A DNA stretch of 64,000 nucleotides, from the NCBI GenBank assembly GCA_014584695.1, contig JACTMI010000028.1:248001-312000 (forward strand), in the 5' to 3' direction. Below the pieces are notes generated by a model. It made no database searches. It saw only the letters and a program-made list of their open reading frames with translations, and was not told the DNA's origin. The position numbers were made by a program, and so were the translations under genes. Shown piece by piece: positions 45,137 to 54,212 of this stretch (positions within the stretch are counted from its first letter, which is position 1; each line of letters begins with the position of its first letter). Origin of the DNA: Acidobacteriota bacterium (GTDB lineage: Bacteria > Acidobacteriota > Thermoanaerobaculia > Multivoradales > JAGPDF01).

Positions 45137-45864
45137 CTCAGCCCGCTTCGGGTGGCCGCGGCGACCTGCTGCTGCTCGCGGCGACGCCGCTGCTGCCGCT
45201 GCTCACCGTGCTGCCGGCGGGTCGATGGTGGATGCCCTTCGTCGCCCCACTCCTGCTTTGGCCGGGATTCGCGCGCGCCGTTCGGGCTCGCGACTACGGC
45301 CGCGCCTTCACGAGAGGGATCGCCTGGGCGGCGCTGCTCTCGCTGGGGGTCATTCTCTTCGTCCGCTGGTTCCCCGCGCTTGCCGCGGAGGGCATCGTCA
45401 ACGGCGAGGCCTATCGGCGCGAGATGTTCTCCTGGATCGAGACGGGCGTCGGCCGCGAGGCCGACTGGCGGCAGTTTCTGCCCCAGCATCTCCTGCACCT
45501 CGGCGCCTTCGCGGCGCTGACCGCGGCGAGCGGGGGCTACCTGGGGCTCGTCCTGGGCGCCTTCCTGACCTCGTACATGAGCTATTTCGTGGCTTCCTTC
45601 GCCGCGGCGGCAGCGCAGCCGGTGACCGGTGCGATCGTCGCCTGGGTGCCTTGGTCCGTCGTACGAGTCCTGGCGTTCGTCGCCCTCGGTACCGTGCTCG
45701 CGCGGCCAGTGCTCGTCGGTCACCTCGACCGGTTCGGCCGCCGCGAGAAGGTCTGGCTGGCCGCGGCCGGTGGCGGAATCCTCCTCGACTGGTGGCTGAA
45801 GGCAACGCTGGCGCCGGCCTACGGCGAGTTGCTGCGGCGGTGGCTGGCGCTCGGCGCGTCTTGA
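45133..45864 (+). CDS. Membrane protein of unknown function
   Basis: A 243-residue protein with about six or seven hydrophobic segments, including LLLLAATPLLPLLTVLP, WWMPFVAPLLLWPG and AALLSLGVILFVRWF. No in-frame ATG or GTG precedes the first membrane helix, so the CTG at 45133, overlapping the SDR stop as CTGA, is the likely start. A GTG at 45208 would remove the first helix. No family motif is recognised. Confidence 0.68.
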   Translation: MTQPASGGRGDLLLLAATPLLPLLTVLPAGRWWMPFVAPLLLWPGFARAVRARDYGRAFTRGIAWAALLSLGVILFVRWFPALAAEGIVNGEAYRREMFSWIETGVGREADWRQFLPQHLLHLGAFAALTAASGGYLGLVLGAFLTSYMSYFVASFAAAAAQPVTGAIVAWVPWSVVRVLAFVALGTVLARPVLVGHLDRFGRREKVWLAAAGGGILLDWWLKATLAPAYGELLRRWLALGAS

Positions 45865-45872
45865 CGCGCCGA
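45851..45872 (+). terminator. Hairpin overlapping the ribH -35
   Basis: TCGGCGCGT pairs with ACGCGCCGA around CTTG, overlapping the membrane gene stop. It has no T-run. The TTGACG -35 of the next promoter lies inside the right arm, so transcription of the upstream gene could end where ribH begins. Confidence 0.4.
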
Positions 45873-45890
45873 GCGCGTCATCCCTATACT
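45861..45890 (+). promoter_or_regulatory. Sigma-70 promoter of ribH
   Basis: TTGACG at 45861-45866, 18-base spacer, TATACT at 45885-45890. The transcript would start near 45897, 16 bases before the ATG. There is no room for an FMN riboswitch. Confidence 0.7.
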
Positions 45891-45912
45891 GCCCGCCGCT
45901 AAGGTCTTTGAG

Positions 45913-46389
45913 ATGAGTCATCTGCGCGCAAGTGAAGGGGACTGGAATGGGGCGGGCAGACGGTTCGGAATCGTCGCCTCGCGCTACAACTCCGAGGTGG
46001 TCGAGCGCCTGCTCGACGGTGCCGTCGCCGCCTTTCAGCGGCATGGGGTGACGCTGGAGGGAGTCGAAGTGCACCGGGTCCCCGGCGCTTGGGAGCTGCC
46101 GCAGGCCCTGGATGCCCTGGCTCGCCGTGGCGGCTGCGACGCCCTGGTCGCCCTGGGTGCGGTGATTCGCGGCGAAACGGCCCACTTCGAGTACGTCGCC
46201 GGGGAGTGCAGCCGCGGCTTGGCCGAAGTCGCGCGAGCGCATCGAGTGCCGGTGGCATTCGGAGTCCTGACCTGCGATAGCCTGGAACAGGCGTTGGCTC
46301 GCGCCGGCGGGGACGCGGGCAACAAGGGGGAAGAAGCGGCGCTCGCCGCGCTCGAAATGGCGAATCTGGTGGCCCGGCTCGCGGGATGA
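45913..46389 (+). CDS. ribH: 6,7-dimethyl-8-ribityllumazine synthase
   Basis: A 158-residue enzyme that joins the two riboflavin precursors. It contains FGIVASRYNSEVVERLLDGA, VHRVPGAWELP, GAVIRGETAHFEYV with the catalytic His, and PVAFGVLT. It forms 5- or 60-mers in the cytoplasm. nusB follows, a common neighbour. No other riboflavin genes are in the window. Confidence 0.95.
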   Translation: MSHLRASEGDWNGAGRRFGIVASRYNSEVVERLLDGAVAAFQRHGVTLEGVEVHRVPGAWELPQALDALARRGGCDALVALGAVIRGETAHFEYVAGECSRGLAEVARAHRVPVAFGVLTCDSLEQALARAGGDAGNKGEEAALAALEMANLVARLAG

Positions 46390-46467
46390 CGAACCGCTGC
46401 GGCGTCCACTGAGCGGGTGCGCCGCGACCGCCCGGCAGCCGCAGGATCTTTGACTCGGAGACGACCG

Positions 46468-46953
46468 GTGGGGAAGCGGCGCTTGGCGCGCGAGATGGCG
46501 GTTCAGATGCTCTACCAGAGAGATCTCGCTCAGAGCTCCCTGGCCGAGATCTTGAGCAACTTCGATGTCGCGGATTTCCTCGCCGAGAGGTTGCCCGAGG
46601 AGGAAGCCGAGGCTCGCCTCGCCGCCCTGGTTCGCCTGCCGGAAGCGAAGGAGGCCTTCGACTATGCCCGACGGCTGGTCGAGGGCACGGTGGCGCGCTG
46701 CGACGAGATCGACGCCCTGCTGCGCGCGCAGGCCGACAACTGGCGGCTGGAGCGGATGCCTTCGGTCGATCGCAACGTTCTCCGGCTCGCCGTTTACGAG
46801 ATGCTCGAGGAGACCGACGTGCCCAAGCTGGTGATCCTCGACGAGGCCGTCGAGCTAGCGAAGCGGTTCGGCTCCGAACAGTCGAGCCGATTCGTCAACG
46901 GCCTGCTCGACGGCCTGCTCAAGACGCAGCACTTTCCGGGGAGCTTGCAGTGA
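46468..46953 (+). CDS. nusB: Transcription antitermination factor NusB
   Basis: A 161-residue helical protein that binds boxA RNA with NusE/S10. The N-terminus KRRLAREMAVQMLYQRD matches the family, and the C-terminal part has RNVLRLAVYEML, ILDEAVELAKRFG and FVNGLLDGL. GTG 46468 is preferred, with GGAG 7 bases upstream, over a longer start at 46417. The gene overlaps the next as GTGA. Confidence 0.92.
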   Translation: MGKRRLAREMAVQMLYQRDLAQSSLAEILSNFDVADFLAERLPEEEAEARLAALVRLPEAKEAFDYARRLVEGTVARCDEIDALLRAQADNWRLERMPSVDRNVLRLAVYEMLEETDVPKLVILDEAVELAKRFGSEQSSRFVNGLLDGLLKTQHFPGSLQ

Positions 46954-47999
46954 GGAGCGCGGACCGGAGCCGGCTGGCTGGTTGGGTGGTGGGGCTGTCG
47001 ACTCTGGTCGCCACCTCCGCCGCCGCTGCCGCCACGCCCGCCAGCATCGTCACCGGCGAGGACCGCGCGTTGCTGCTGCCGCCAGCGGGTGCCGAGGTCA
47101 CCGCCTACGAGAACGCGGGCTACCGGCTCACGCTGGTGGAAGGGGCCGCACAGGTGACGGTGGATCTCTCACCTTTGGGCAGCAGCGCCCCCTTTCTGCC
47201 GCAGCGGCCGGACGGTGCCGAGGAGCCGATCGGCCGCCTGGCGCGGTCGCTGACCGTCGGCAGCCAAACCCAGCACGAGGCGGTAACGCGCGCCCTGGCG
47301 TGGATCGCGAGTCACGTGCGTTACGAGCTCGACCGGGACGCGCCGCAGGACGCCGCGAGCGTGCTGGCCCGGCGCAGCGGCTACTGCACCGGCTTCGCGC
47401 GCTTGGCCGTTGCCGTGCTGGGGGCGGTCGGAATCGAGGCACGCGAGGTGGCGGGCTACGTCGTCGGCGAGCTGCCCGGCAACGAACCGCGGCGCAGCGG
47501 CTTCCACCGCTGGATCGAAGTTCGCTACCCGGATGTTGGCTGGGTGTTCAGCGACCCGTTGGCGACCCTTGGCTACGTGCCGGCGAGTTACCTTCGTCTG
47601 GCCTCTGACGAGCTGGCGAGCGATACACCGGGACCCGGCTTGCTGCTGGGGCGCGCGGATCGCACGGCGGCGGTCGACGTCGCCCCGGTTCTCGGCGGCA
47701 GTGGCCTGCGGATGCGTCCGAACCGGCCGGATCGCAGGACCGCGGCGGCCTTGATGATCGAGCTCGAGTCCGGACGCGACGGCGAGGCCGTGCTCGAGGG
47801 GGGAGGACACCTCCGGCGACTGCCCCTGCCGGGCGGCACCGGGACGTTTCTCGGCCTCGAGCCGGGGAGCTACCGTCTGCGGGTGAGCGAGGGGGGGCGG
47901 GTGGCGGCCTGGAAGGAGATCACCTTCCGGGATCGGGTCTTCGCGGAGATGAGGATCCCGGAGATCCGAGCCCCGGAATCCAGCGGGGCGGTGCGATGA
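46950..47999 (+). CDS. Exported transglutaminase-like protein
   Basis: A 349-residue exported protein; the signal peptide ends near AAAAATP. The transglutaminase-like core (about 95-225) has a possible triad of Cys in [11 protein letters not shown], His in FHRWIEV and Asp in [10 protein letters not shown]. The last 100 residues form a beta-rich domain ending in a strand-rich tail. It may act as a peptidase or amidase in the periplasm. It overlaps nusB as GTGA and leuS as ATGA. Confidence 0.83.
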   Translation: MRSADRSRLAGWVVGLSTLVATSAAAAATPASIVTGEDRALLLPPAGAEVTAYENAGYRLTLVEGAAQVTVDLSPLGSSAPFLPQRPDGAEEPIGRLARSLTVGSQTQHEAVTRALAWIASHVRYELDRDAPQDAASVLARRSGYCTGFARLAVAVLGAVGIEAREVAGYVVGELPGNEPRRSGFHRWIEVRYPDVGWVFSDPLATLGYVPASYLRLASDELASDTPGPGLLLGRADRTAAVDVAPVLGGSGLRMRPNRPDRRTAAALMIELESGRDGEAVLEGGGHLRRLPLPGGTGTFLGLEPGSYRLRVSEGGRVAAWKEITFRDRVFAEMRIPEIRAPESSGAVR

Positions 48000-50473
48000 A
48001 CGGGTACGACCCGAAGGCGATCGAGCCCAAGTGGCAGGAGCGCTGGGACAGACAGCGCGCGGCGGAAGTCGATCTCCGCAACGACAAGAACAAGTACTAC
48101 ATGCTGATGATGTTCCCGTACCCCTCCGGCGATCGGCTGCACGTCGGGCACGGACGCAACTACATCCTCGGCGACGCGCTCTACCGGTATCTGCGCATGC
48201 GGGGGCGGCGGGCGCTCAACCCCATGGGCTGGGATGCCTTCGGTTTGCCCGCCGAAAACGCCGCGATTCAGCGCGGCGTTCATCCGCGGGACTGGACCCT
48301 CGACAACATCCGAGTGATGAAGACCCAGTTCCGGCGCTGGGGCATCCTGTACGACTGGTCGAAGGAGATCACTTCCTGCTTGCCGGAGTACTACCGCTGG
48401 AACCAGTGGCTCTTCCTCCGCATGCTCGAGCAGGGGCTGGCATACAAGAAGAAGGCGCCGGTCAACTGGTGCCCCAACGACCGCACCGTGCTGGCCAACG
48501 AGCAGGTTCTGGAGGGGCGGTGCGAGCGGTGCGGCGCCGCGGTCGAGCAGCGCGACCTCGAGCAGTGGTTTCTGCGCATCACCTCGTATGCGGACCGGCT
48601 GCTCGCGGGCCTCGATGATCTCCCCGGCTGGCCGGAGAAGGTCAAGGTGATGCAGCGCAACTGGATCGGCCGCTCCGAAGGTGCCGAGATCGACTTCGCG
48701 ATCGTCGGGGCGGAGGGGCCCTTGACCGTCTTCACCACCCGCCCGGACACGGTCCACGGCGCGACGTTCCTGGTGCTAGCTCCCGAGCATCCGCGAGTGG
48801 TGGAGCTGCTGGCCACGCATCCCGAGCGGGCGAGCATCGAGGCCTGGGTCGACCGGATCCGCAGCACTCCCAGGATCGAGCGGGAGGGCGAGGGAACGCC
48901 GAAGGAGGGGCGCGACACCGGCGCTCGCGCCCTCAACCCGGCGACCGGCGAGGAGATCCCGATCTGGATCGCCAACTACGTCCTGCCCGATTACGGCTCG
49001 GGGGCGATCATGGCGGTGCCGGCCCACGACGGAAGGGACCTCGCCTTCGCCCGCCAGGAGGGTTTGCCGGTCCGCCTCGTCTACCACCCGGAGGGGCGCG
49101 ACGGCGAGGCGACCGCACTGGCGGAGCCGATCCTCGGCGAAGGGGTGATCCGCGGCTGCGGCGACTTCGACGGCGCGACGGACGGACCCGAGACCATCCG
49201 CAGGTTCATCGCCTGGCTGGAGGAGCGGGGGAGCGGTCGTGGCAAGGTGACCTACCGATTGCGCGACTGGCTGATCTCGCGGCAGCGGTACTGGGGCACG
49301 CCGATCCCGGTGGTCTATTGTGAGAGCTGCGGCATTCAGTCCGTGGCCGCCACCGAACTCCCCGTCGAGCTCCCCTACGACGTCGAGCTCTCCGGGCGCG
49401 AGGGCAACCCGCTGTCGCGCGCGTCGGCGTTCGTGGCCGCCCGCTGTCCGCGCTGCGGCGGGGAAGCGCGGCGGGAGACCGACACGATGGACACCTTCGT
49501 CGACAGCTCCTGGTACTACCTCCGGTACCTGTCGCCGAAGGATGGCGGTCGCGTCTTCGATTCGCAACTCGCGAACCGTTGGGCGCCCGTCGACCAGTAC
49601 ATCGGCGGTATCGAGCACGCGATCCTCCACCTCCTCTACGCGCGTTTCGTCTGTCGGGTGCTCCACGACTTCGGACTGGTCGAATTCGAGGAACCGTTCG
49701 CGAACCTCTTCAATCAGGGCATGATCACCCGCTTCTCGGAGAAGACCGGCCGGATCGAAAAGATGTCCAAGTCGCGCGGCAACACGGTGTCGCCCGATGC
49801 GCTGATCGAGGAGATGGGCGCCGACACCGAGCGCGTTTACACCCTGTTCCTCGGTCCTCCCGAGGACGAGGTCGAATGGAACGACGAAGCAGTTTCGGGC
49901 GCCCACCGCTTTCTGCAGCGGCTGTGGCGGGTGGCGGAGCGCGTTGGTTCGGCGCCCCCCACGGCACCCGCCGACGCCGCGCTCGAACGCCTGCGCCACG
50001 CGACCATCCAGCGGGTGACCCGAGACTTCGAGCGCTTCAAGTTCAATACCGTGGTCGCTGCCTTGATGGAGCTGCTCAACGCGCTGACCCGCGCGGTGGA
50101 GGAGAAGACCGCATCGCGTCTCTGCTGCGAGGCGACGCTCGACACGCTCGTACAGCTGCTGCACCCGATCGCCCCCCACCTGACCGAGGAGCTCTGGGAG
50201 CGGCGCGGGCACGTCGAGAGCCTGCTGGACAGCGACTGGCCGGTGGCCGACGAGGCCAAATTGAAGCGGGATCGCCTGACTCTCGTGATTCAGGTGGACG
50301 GCAAGCTGCGGGACCGGATCGAAGTCGATGCCGCCTGGGGAGAGCGGGAGGTCCGCGCCGCGGCACTCGGGAGCGTCAAGGTGCGCGAGCACTTGGGCGG
50401 ACGTGAGGTCGCGAAGGCCGTGCTGGTCCCCGGCAGGCTCATGAACCTGGTCACGCGCAGGGAGGTCTCCTGA
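47996..50473 (+). CDS. leuS: Leucyl-tRNA synthetase
   Basis: An 825-residue class I synthetase. HIGH is HVGHGRNY (about 52), the editing domain has [19 protein letters not shown], and KMSKS is KMSKSRGN (about 590). Four cysteines ([13 protein letters not shown] region and ESCGIQSV) may bind zinc. Length is normal. The ATG overlaps the previous stop as ATGA, and lptE begins in its stop codon, an order conserved in proteobacteria. Confidence 0.97.
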   Translation: MNGYDPKAIEPKWQERWDRQRAAEVDLRNDKNKYYMLMMFPYPSGDRLHVGHGRNYILGDALYRYLRMRGRRALNPMGWDAFGLPAENAAIQRGVHPRDWTLDNIRVMKTQFRRWGILYDWSKEITSCLPEYYRWNQWLFLRMLEQGLAYKKKAPVNWCPNDRTVLANEQVLEGRCERCGAAVEQRDLEQWFLRITSYADRLLAGLDDLPGWPEKVKVMQRNWIGRSEGAEIDFAIVGAEGPLTVFTTRPDTVHGATFLVLAPEHPRVVELLATHPERASIEAWVDRIRSTPRIEREGEGTPKEGRDTGARALNPATGEEIPIWIANYVLPDYGSGAIMAVPAHDGRDLAFARQEGLPVRLVYHPEGRDGEATALAEPILGEGVIRGCGDFDGATDGPETIRRFIAWLEERGSGRGKVTYRLRDWLISRQRYWGTPIPVVYCESCGIQSVAATELPVELPYDVELSGREGNPLSRASAFVAARCPRCGGEARRETDTMDTFVDSSWYYLRYLSPKDGGRVFDSQLANRWAPVDQYIGGIEHAILHLLYARFVCRVLHDFGLVEFEEPFANLFNQGMITRFSEKTGRIEKMSKSRGNTVSPDALIEEMGADTERVYTLFLGPPEDEVEWNDEAVSGAHRFLQRLWRVAERVGSAPPTAPADAALERLRHATIQRVTRDFERFKFNTVVAALMELLNALTRAVEEKTASRLCCEATLDTLVQLLHPIAPHLTEELWERRGHVESLLDSDWPVADEAKLKRDRLTLVIQVDGKLRDRIEVDAAWGEREVRAAALGSVKVREHLGGREVAKAVLVPGRLMNLVTRREVS

Positions 50474-51009
50474 TGGGCTCGTCAGCCCGGTTCAGATCGC
50501 TGGCACCGTTGGTCGCCGGCTTGCTCGTCGCGACCCTCACCGGCTGCGGCTACACCCTGGTCGGCCGAGCGAGCAACATCCCTGACGACGTGCGGCGGGT
50601 CTACTTGAGAGCCTTCGAAAACAACACCGCCCGCGTGCAGGTCGATCAGATCCTGACGCGCGCTCTGGCGGACGAGCTGGTCACGCGTCAGCGCTTCCAG
50701 TTGCTCTCCGCCCCGGAGGGAGCCGACGCCGAAATCTCTGGCGCGGTGCTGTCGTTTCTGGTCAACCCGGTGTCGTTCGATGCGGAAGGCAGGGCGACGG
50801 AGTACGAGATCTCGGTCGAAGCCAAGATCGCTTTCCGTCGCCTGGGCGCGGAAGCCGTGCTGTGGGAGAACGACCGCTACGTCTTCCGCGACAGCTATCC
50901 GCTCGAAGCGAGCGAGCTCGGCTACCAGGACCGCGAGACGCCGGCGATCGAGGCCACGGCGAAGAAATTCGCCGAGACCGTGATCACCGACCTGCTGGAA
51001 GGATTCTGA
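50473..51009 (+). CDS. lptE: LPS-assembly lipoprotein LptE
   Basis: A 178-residue outer-membrane lipoprotein that plugs the LptD barrel. The signal ends LTGC with Cys25. The mature part has GYTLVGRASNIPDDVRRVYLRAFEN, typical of LptE. It begins in the leuS stop as TGATG. The holA gene that usually follows is missing: rpsT lies immediately opposite. Confidence 0.9.
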   Translation: MGSSARFRSLAPLVAGLLVATLTGCGYTLVGRASNIPDDVRRVYLRAFENNTARVQVDQILTRALADELVTRQRFQLLSAPEGADAEISGAVLSFLVNPVSFDAEGRATEYEISVEAKIAFRRLGAEAVLWENDRYVFRDSYPLEASELGYQDRETPAIEATAKKFAETVITDLLEGF

Positions 51010-51015
51010 GGGCGC

Positions 51016-51288
51016 TCAGGCGTTGGCGCCGGCCTTGCGGGCGGCGGCCACCAGGCGGGACTTCGTGCGTGCCGCGGCGTTCTTGTGCACGACACCCTTC
51101 TGCGCCGTGGCGTCGACGGCCGAGATCGTGCCCGGGAGCAGCGTCTCGACCAGGGGTGCGTCGCCAGCCGCAGCGGCGTTGCGGAGCCGCTTGACGGCGG
51201 TACGCATCCGCGAACGGAGGGCGCGGTTGCGGTCGCGCTGGAGGATCGACTTCTCGGCGCGCTTCTTCGCCGACTTGGTATTGGCCAT
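51016..51288 (-). CDS. rpsT: 30S ribosomal protein S20
   Basis: A 90-residue protein with MANTKSAKKRAEKS at the start, then the helical RNRALRSRMRTAVKRL block and KGVVHKNAAARTKSRL, the family signature. It is separated from the convergent lptE by only 6 bases and has its own promoter within the end of cpoB. Confidence 0.96.
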   Translation of the reverse strand: MANTKSAKKRAEKSILQRDRNRALRSRMRTAVKRLRNAAAAGDAPLVETLLPGTISAVDATAQKGVVHKNAAARTKSRLVAAARKAGANA

Positions 51289-51333
51289 GTTGCTTCCTCG
51301 GAGCCCAGATCTCGGGCTTCGCCTGAACCAACC

Positions 51334-51362
51334 ATTCTACCTGCGTCGGACGCTCGAATCAA
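51334..51362 (-). promoter_or_regulatory. Sigma-70 promoter of rpsT
   Basis: Minus strand: TTGATT at 51362-51357, 17-base spacer, TAGAAT at 51339-51334. It overlaps the last codons of cpoB. The leader would be about 40 bases and contains GCCC-GAGATCT-GGGC, which could form a small hairpin. Confidence 0.7.
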
Positions 51363-52143
51363 CGCCCAGGCCCTGGAGGCGCTGGCGGGCGAGATTGGCC
51401 TCGTCCGAGGAAGGGAAGTTCTTGACCACCCGCTCGAGCTGAGCGATGCCGTCACGTCGCTGCCCCAGCTCGAGCTGCGCGTAGCCCTTCTTGAGCAGAG
51501 CGCTCGCCGTCTTGTCGCTGCGTGGGTACTTCGACAGCACTTCGTCGTACTGCTGGATGGCTTCGCCGTACTTTTGCTGGCGGTAGAAGCACTCCCCGAT
51601 CCAGTAGGCGGCGTTGTCGGCCAGGTCGGTATCCGGGAAGGACTCCAGGTATTGCCGGAATCCGAGCAGGGCCAGGTCGTAGCTGCCGCGCAGATAATCC
51701 GAGTAGGCGGTCTGATAGAGCGTCTCGGGGTCGGCCGGCGCGGCGCCCCCGCCCGGGAGTAACGGTCCCGCGACGGAAGGCGCCGTGGCGCTGCGGACAG
51801 CCTTGAGGTCTTGGCTGGTCGAGGCGATCTGTTGCGAGACCTGCGAGAGCCGATAGTTCGTCTCGTCCAACTTGCCTTGCAGCTCGCCGATCTGGGTGCT
51901 GAGCGCTCCCAGGTCGAGCCGCATGTCGGCCTCCGTCTTGAGCAGCGCGTCCGTCTGGCGCTGGATCACCGCTTGGAGCTCGGCGACCTCCTGCTTGCTC
52001 GAGCCCTGCATCTGGAGCTGCAGCACCTGCCGCTGCAGCTCGGCGAGCTGTGCCCGCAGCCCGTCGATATCGGAGCTCGAGACACAGCCCGCGCAGGGCA
52101 ACCAGAGCGCGGTGAGCAGGGCCAGGCGCGAGCGGGACCGCAT
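51337..52143 (-). CDS. cpoB: Tol-Pal accessory protein CpoB (YbgF)
   Basis: A 268-residue periplasmic protein. The signal peptide ends in PCAGC, so Cys20 may be lipidated, unusual for CpoB. A coiled coil (about 25-115) is followed by TPR repeats (about 140-265) with LYQTAYSDYLRGSYDLALLGFRQYL and DNAAYWIGECFYRQQKYGEAIQQYDEVL. It helps couple peptidoglycan synthesis to outer-membrane constriction. It is the last gene of the tol-pal operon, 10 bases after pal. Confidence 0.92.
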   Translation of the reverse strand: MRSRSRLALLTALWLPCAGCVSSSDIDGLRAQLAELQRQVLQLQMQGSSKQEVAELQAVIQRQTDALLKTEADMRLDLGALSTQIGELQGKLDETNYRLSQVSQQIASTSQDLKAVRSATAPSVAGPLLPGGGAAPADPETLYQTAYSDYLRGSYDLALLGFRQYLESFPDTDLADNAAYWIGECFYRQQKYGEAIQQYDEVLSKYPRSDKTASALLKKGYAQLELGQRRDGIAQLERVVKNFPSSDEANLARQRLQGLGVDSSVRRR

Positions 52144-52153
52144 GATCCGCGGA

Positions 52154-52732
52154 TCAGCCGACGTTGGTCCGGCCGGTGATCATGAAATGCGCCCGGCGGT
52201 TGAGGGCCCAGCAGCTCTCGTCCGACGTCCGGCACTGCGGGCGCTCCTCGCCGTAGCTGATCGTCCGCAGCCGAATGGCCGAGACGCCCAGGGAGACGAT
52301 GTAGTCCTTGGCCGCGGAGGCGCGGCGCTCGCCGAGCGCGAGGTTGTACTCGTTGGTGCCGCGCTCGTCGCAGTGGCCCTCGATCGCGAGCTGGAACTCG
52401 GGGTGCGAGCGGAGGAATTCGGCATTGCGGGCGAGCCGCGCTCTAGCCTGCTCGGTCAGATCGGCGCGGTCGAAGTCGAAGTAGACGTCGCCGAGCAGCC
52501 CCTGCTCGTAGGCGTGCCGGTTCGCGGCCTCGAGGTCCCCCGAGAGCGGGTCGGGGCGCTGGTCGGCGACCTCGGGACTCGGGCGGGGATCCACGTCCGT
52601 GGCCGGCTGGGCGGGCGTGGTCATGGTGCTACCGCTCAGGTCCGGTTGCGGCGGCGGGGTCTTCTTCGCGCAGGCTCCGACAGAGATCGTCAAGGCGGCG
52701 GCGGCGATCCAGACGAACGGATGACGGTTCAT
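52154..52732 (-). CDS. pal: Peptidoglycan-associated lipoprotein Pal
   Basis: A 192-residue outer-membrane lipoprotein. The signal ends in VGAC with Cys21. A Pro-rich linker leads to an OmpA-type domain (about 80-190) with YFDFDRADL, IEGHCDERGTNEYNLALGERRA and RTISYGEERP, which holds diaminopimelate of peptidoglycan. ATG 52732 is the start. It has a possible promoter of its own. Confidence 0.95.
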   Translation of the reverse strand: MNRHPFVWIAAAALTISVGACAKKTPPPQPDLSGSTMTTPAQPATDVDPRPSPEVADQRPDPLSGDLEAANRHAYEQGLLGDVYFDFDRADLTEQARARLARNAEFLRSHPEFQLAIEGHCDERGTNEYNLALGERRASAAKDYIVSLGVSAIRLRTISYGEERPQCRTSDESCWALNRRAHFMITGRTNVG

Positions 52733-52785
52733 CGAAGTCTCCTTGGACGTGGTGGGCCGGGTGCGGATGCCCGAGCTTGCATGGG

Positions 52786-52814
52786 AATGTAGCAAACTCC
52801 GTGCACGCCCACAA
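52786..52814 (-). promoter_or_regulatory. Putative internal promoter before pal
   Basis: Minus strand: TTGTGG at 52814-52809, 17-base spacer, TACATT at 52791-52786, with TG one base before the -10 (TGCTACATT). It lies in the 96-base tolB-pal gap, the largest in the operon. Confidence 0.5.
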
Positions 52815-52828
52815 CCGCGGGCGCCAGC

Positions 52829-54196
52829 CTACTTCAGGTACGGGGACCAGTCCGGCGCCGAGTTGTTGCCCTGGAAGGTCAATTGCTCGAGAGAGCCGCC
52901 GGTCCGGGCGTCGATCGAGTAGACCTGCGTCCCCCCCTGCCGGGTCGAGGCGAACGCGATCCGGCGCCCGTCCGGAGAGAAGGTCGGCGCCTCGTTGCTG
53001 CCCGGCCCATTGGTCAGGCGCTGGCTGCCGAGCGTCACCAGGTCGAGGACGGCGATGTCGAACCGGTTGCGCTCCATCCGCGTCGAGTACGCCAAGCGGG
53101 TCCCGTCGGCGCTCCAGGCGGCGCCGTCATTGTACTCGCCCTGGAATGTCACCCGCCGCACGTTCGAACCCTCGACATCCATCACGTAGATCTGGGGCGA
53201 GCCCGCGCGGCTCGAGGTGAAGGCGATCTCCTGGCCGCTCGGGCTCCAGGCCGGATTGGTGTCGATACCCGGCGAGTTGGTGAGCCGCCGGACGCCGCTG
53301 CCGTCGCGCTGACAAACGAAGATCTCGATGTTCGCGCCCAGCGCGCGGGCGAAGACCACCATCCTGCCGTCCGGCGAGAACGCCGGCGAGACGTTGAGAG
53401 AGCCCTCGGTGACCAGCGGCGTCTTGCGGCCGGTGGCGATGTCCGCGAGGTAGAGCGCCGGCCCGCCGCCGAAGAACGAGACGTAGGCCAGGGTCTCGCC
53501 GGTGCCGCTCCAGGCCGGACTCATCGAGATCGACTTGTGACCCGTGATTCGCCGCTGGTCGTGACCGTCGTAGTCCATCAAGTAGAGCTCCTTGTCGCCG
53601 TCCCGGTCGGAGACGAAGGCGATGGAGGTCAGCGCGATGCCCCGCCGCGAGGTCAGGAAGAGGACGATCTCGTCGGCGAAGGTATGGGCGATCCGTCTCG
53701 CCAGGTCGAACGTGCCGCGGTAGCGCTTGCCGACGATCGTCTGCTGGCTGGCCAAGTCGACCAACCGGCCCTCGAGCACGATCCGGTCCCCCTCCAGCTT
53801 GAGCTCGTTCTGGAGCAGCATCGCGGCACCGAGCGATCGGTACTGATCGGCATCGCGCGCCAGGTCTCCGGTGAGCTGCAGCACGGCGAGCTCTTCGGGA
53901 CCGAGGAGGTCGAAGATTCCGGTGCGCTCCAGATCGGCGCGCAGCGTCCGCTCGAGCTCTCGACCGGCGTTGGCGGCGGTGCCGGAGAGCGAGGCGAGGT
54001 TCGGGAGAGCCGGGAAGGCGAGCTGAATCACCGGCAGCTGGTTAGCGTCCGGCAGGACGACGGTGATGTCCCTCGGCGGCTGGGAATCGGGGAGCGCGCC
54101 CGGCGTCGCCGCGGGCTCCTGGTTGGCGACCAGCACCCAGGTCGTCAGCGCACCCAGCAGGGCGAGGATCGTGGTGCGGGTGATTCGGATCGACAT
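52829..54196 (-). CDS. tolB: Tol-Pal protein TolB
   Basis: A 455-residue periplasmic protein. It has a signal peptide, an N-terminal domain (about 40-185), and a C-terminal six-bladed beta-propeller with repeated FSPDGR-, WSPSGQ- and WSADGT-type blades. It binds Pal. Length and blade pattern are normal. It lies between tolA/tonB and pal. Confidence 0.94.
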   Translation of the reverse strand: MSIRITRTTILALLGALTTWVLVANQEPAATPGALPDSQPPRDITVVLPDANQLPVIQLAFPALPNLASLSGTAANAGRELERTLRADLERTGIFDLLGPEELAVLQLTGDLARDADQYRSLGAAMLLQNELKLEGDRIVLEGRLVDLASQQTIVGKRYRGTFDLARRIAHTFADEIVLFLTSRRGIALTSIAFVSDRDGDKELYLMDYDGHDQRRITGHKSISMSPAWSGTGETLAYVSFFGGGPALYLADIATGRKTPLVTEGSLNVSPAFSPDGRMVVFARALGANIEIFVCQRDGSGVRRLTNSPGIDTNPAWSPSGQEIAFTSSRAGSPQIYVMDVEGSNVRRVTFQGEYNDGAAWSADGTRLAYSTRMERNRFDIAVLDLVTLGSQRLTNGPGSNEAPTFSPDGRRIAFASTRQGGTQVYSIDARTGGSLEQLTFQGNNSAPDWSPYLK

Positions 54197-54212
54197 CTCG
54201 AGCGGACCTCGT

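Noticed and set aside
45865-45912. FMN riboswitch before ribH
   Set aside because: The transcript leader would be about 16 bases, far too short.
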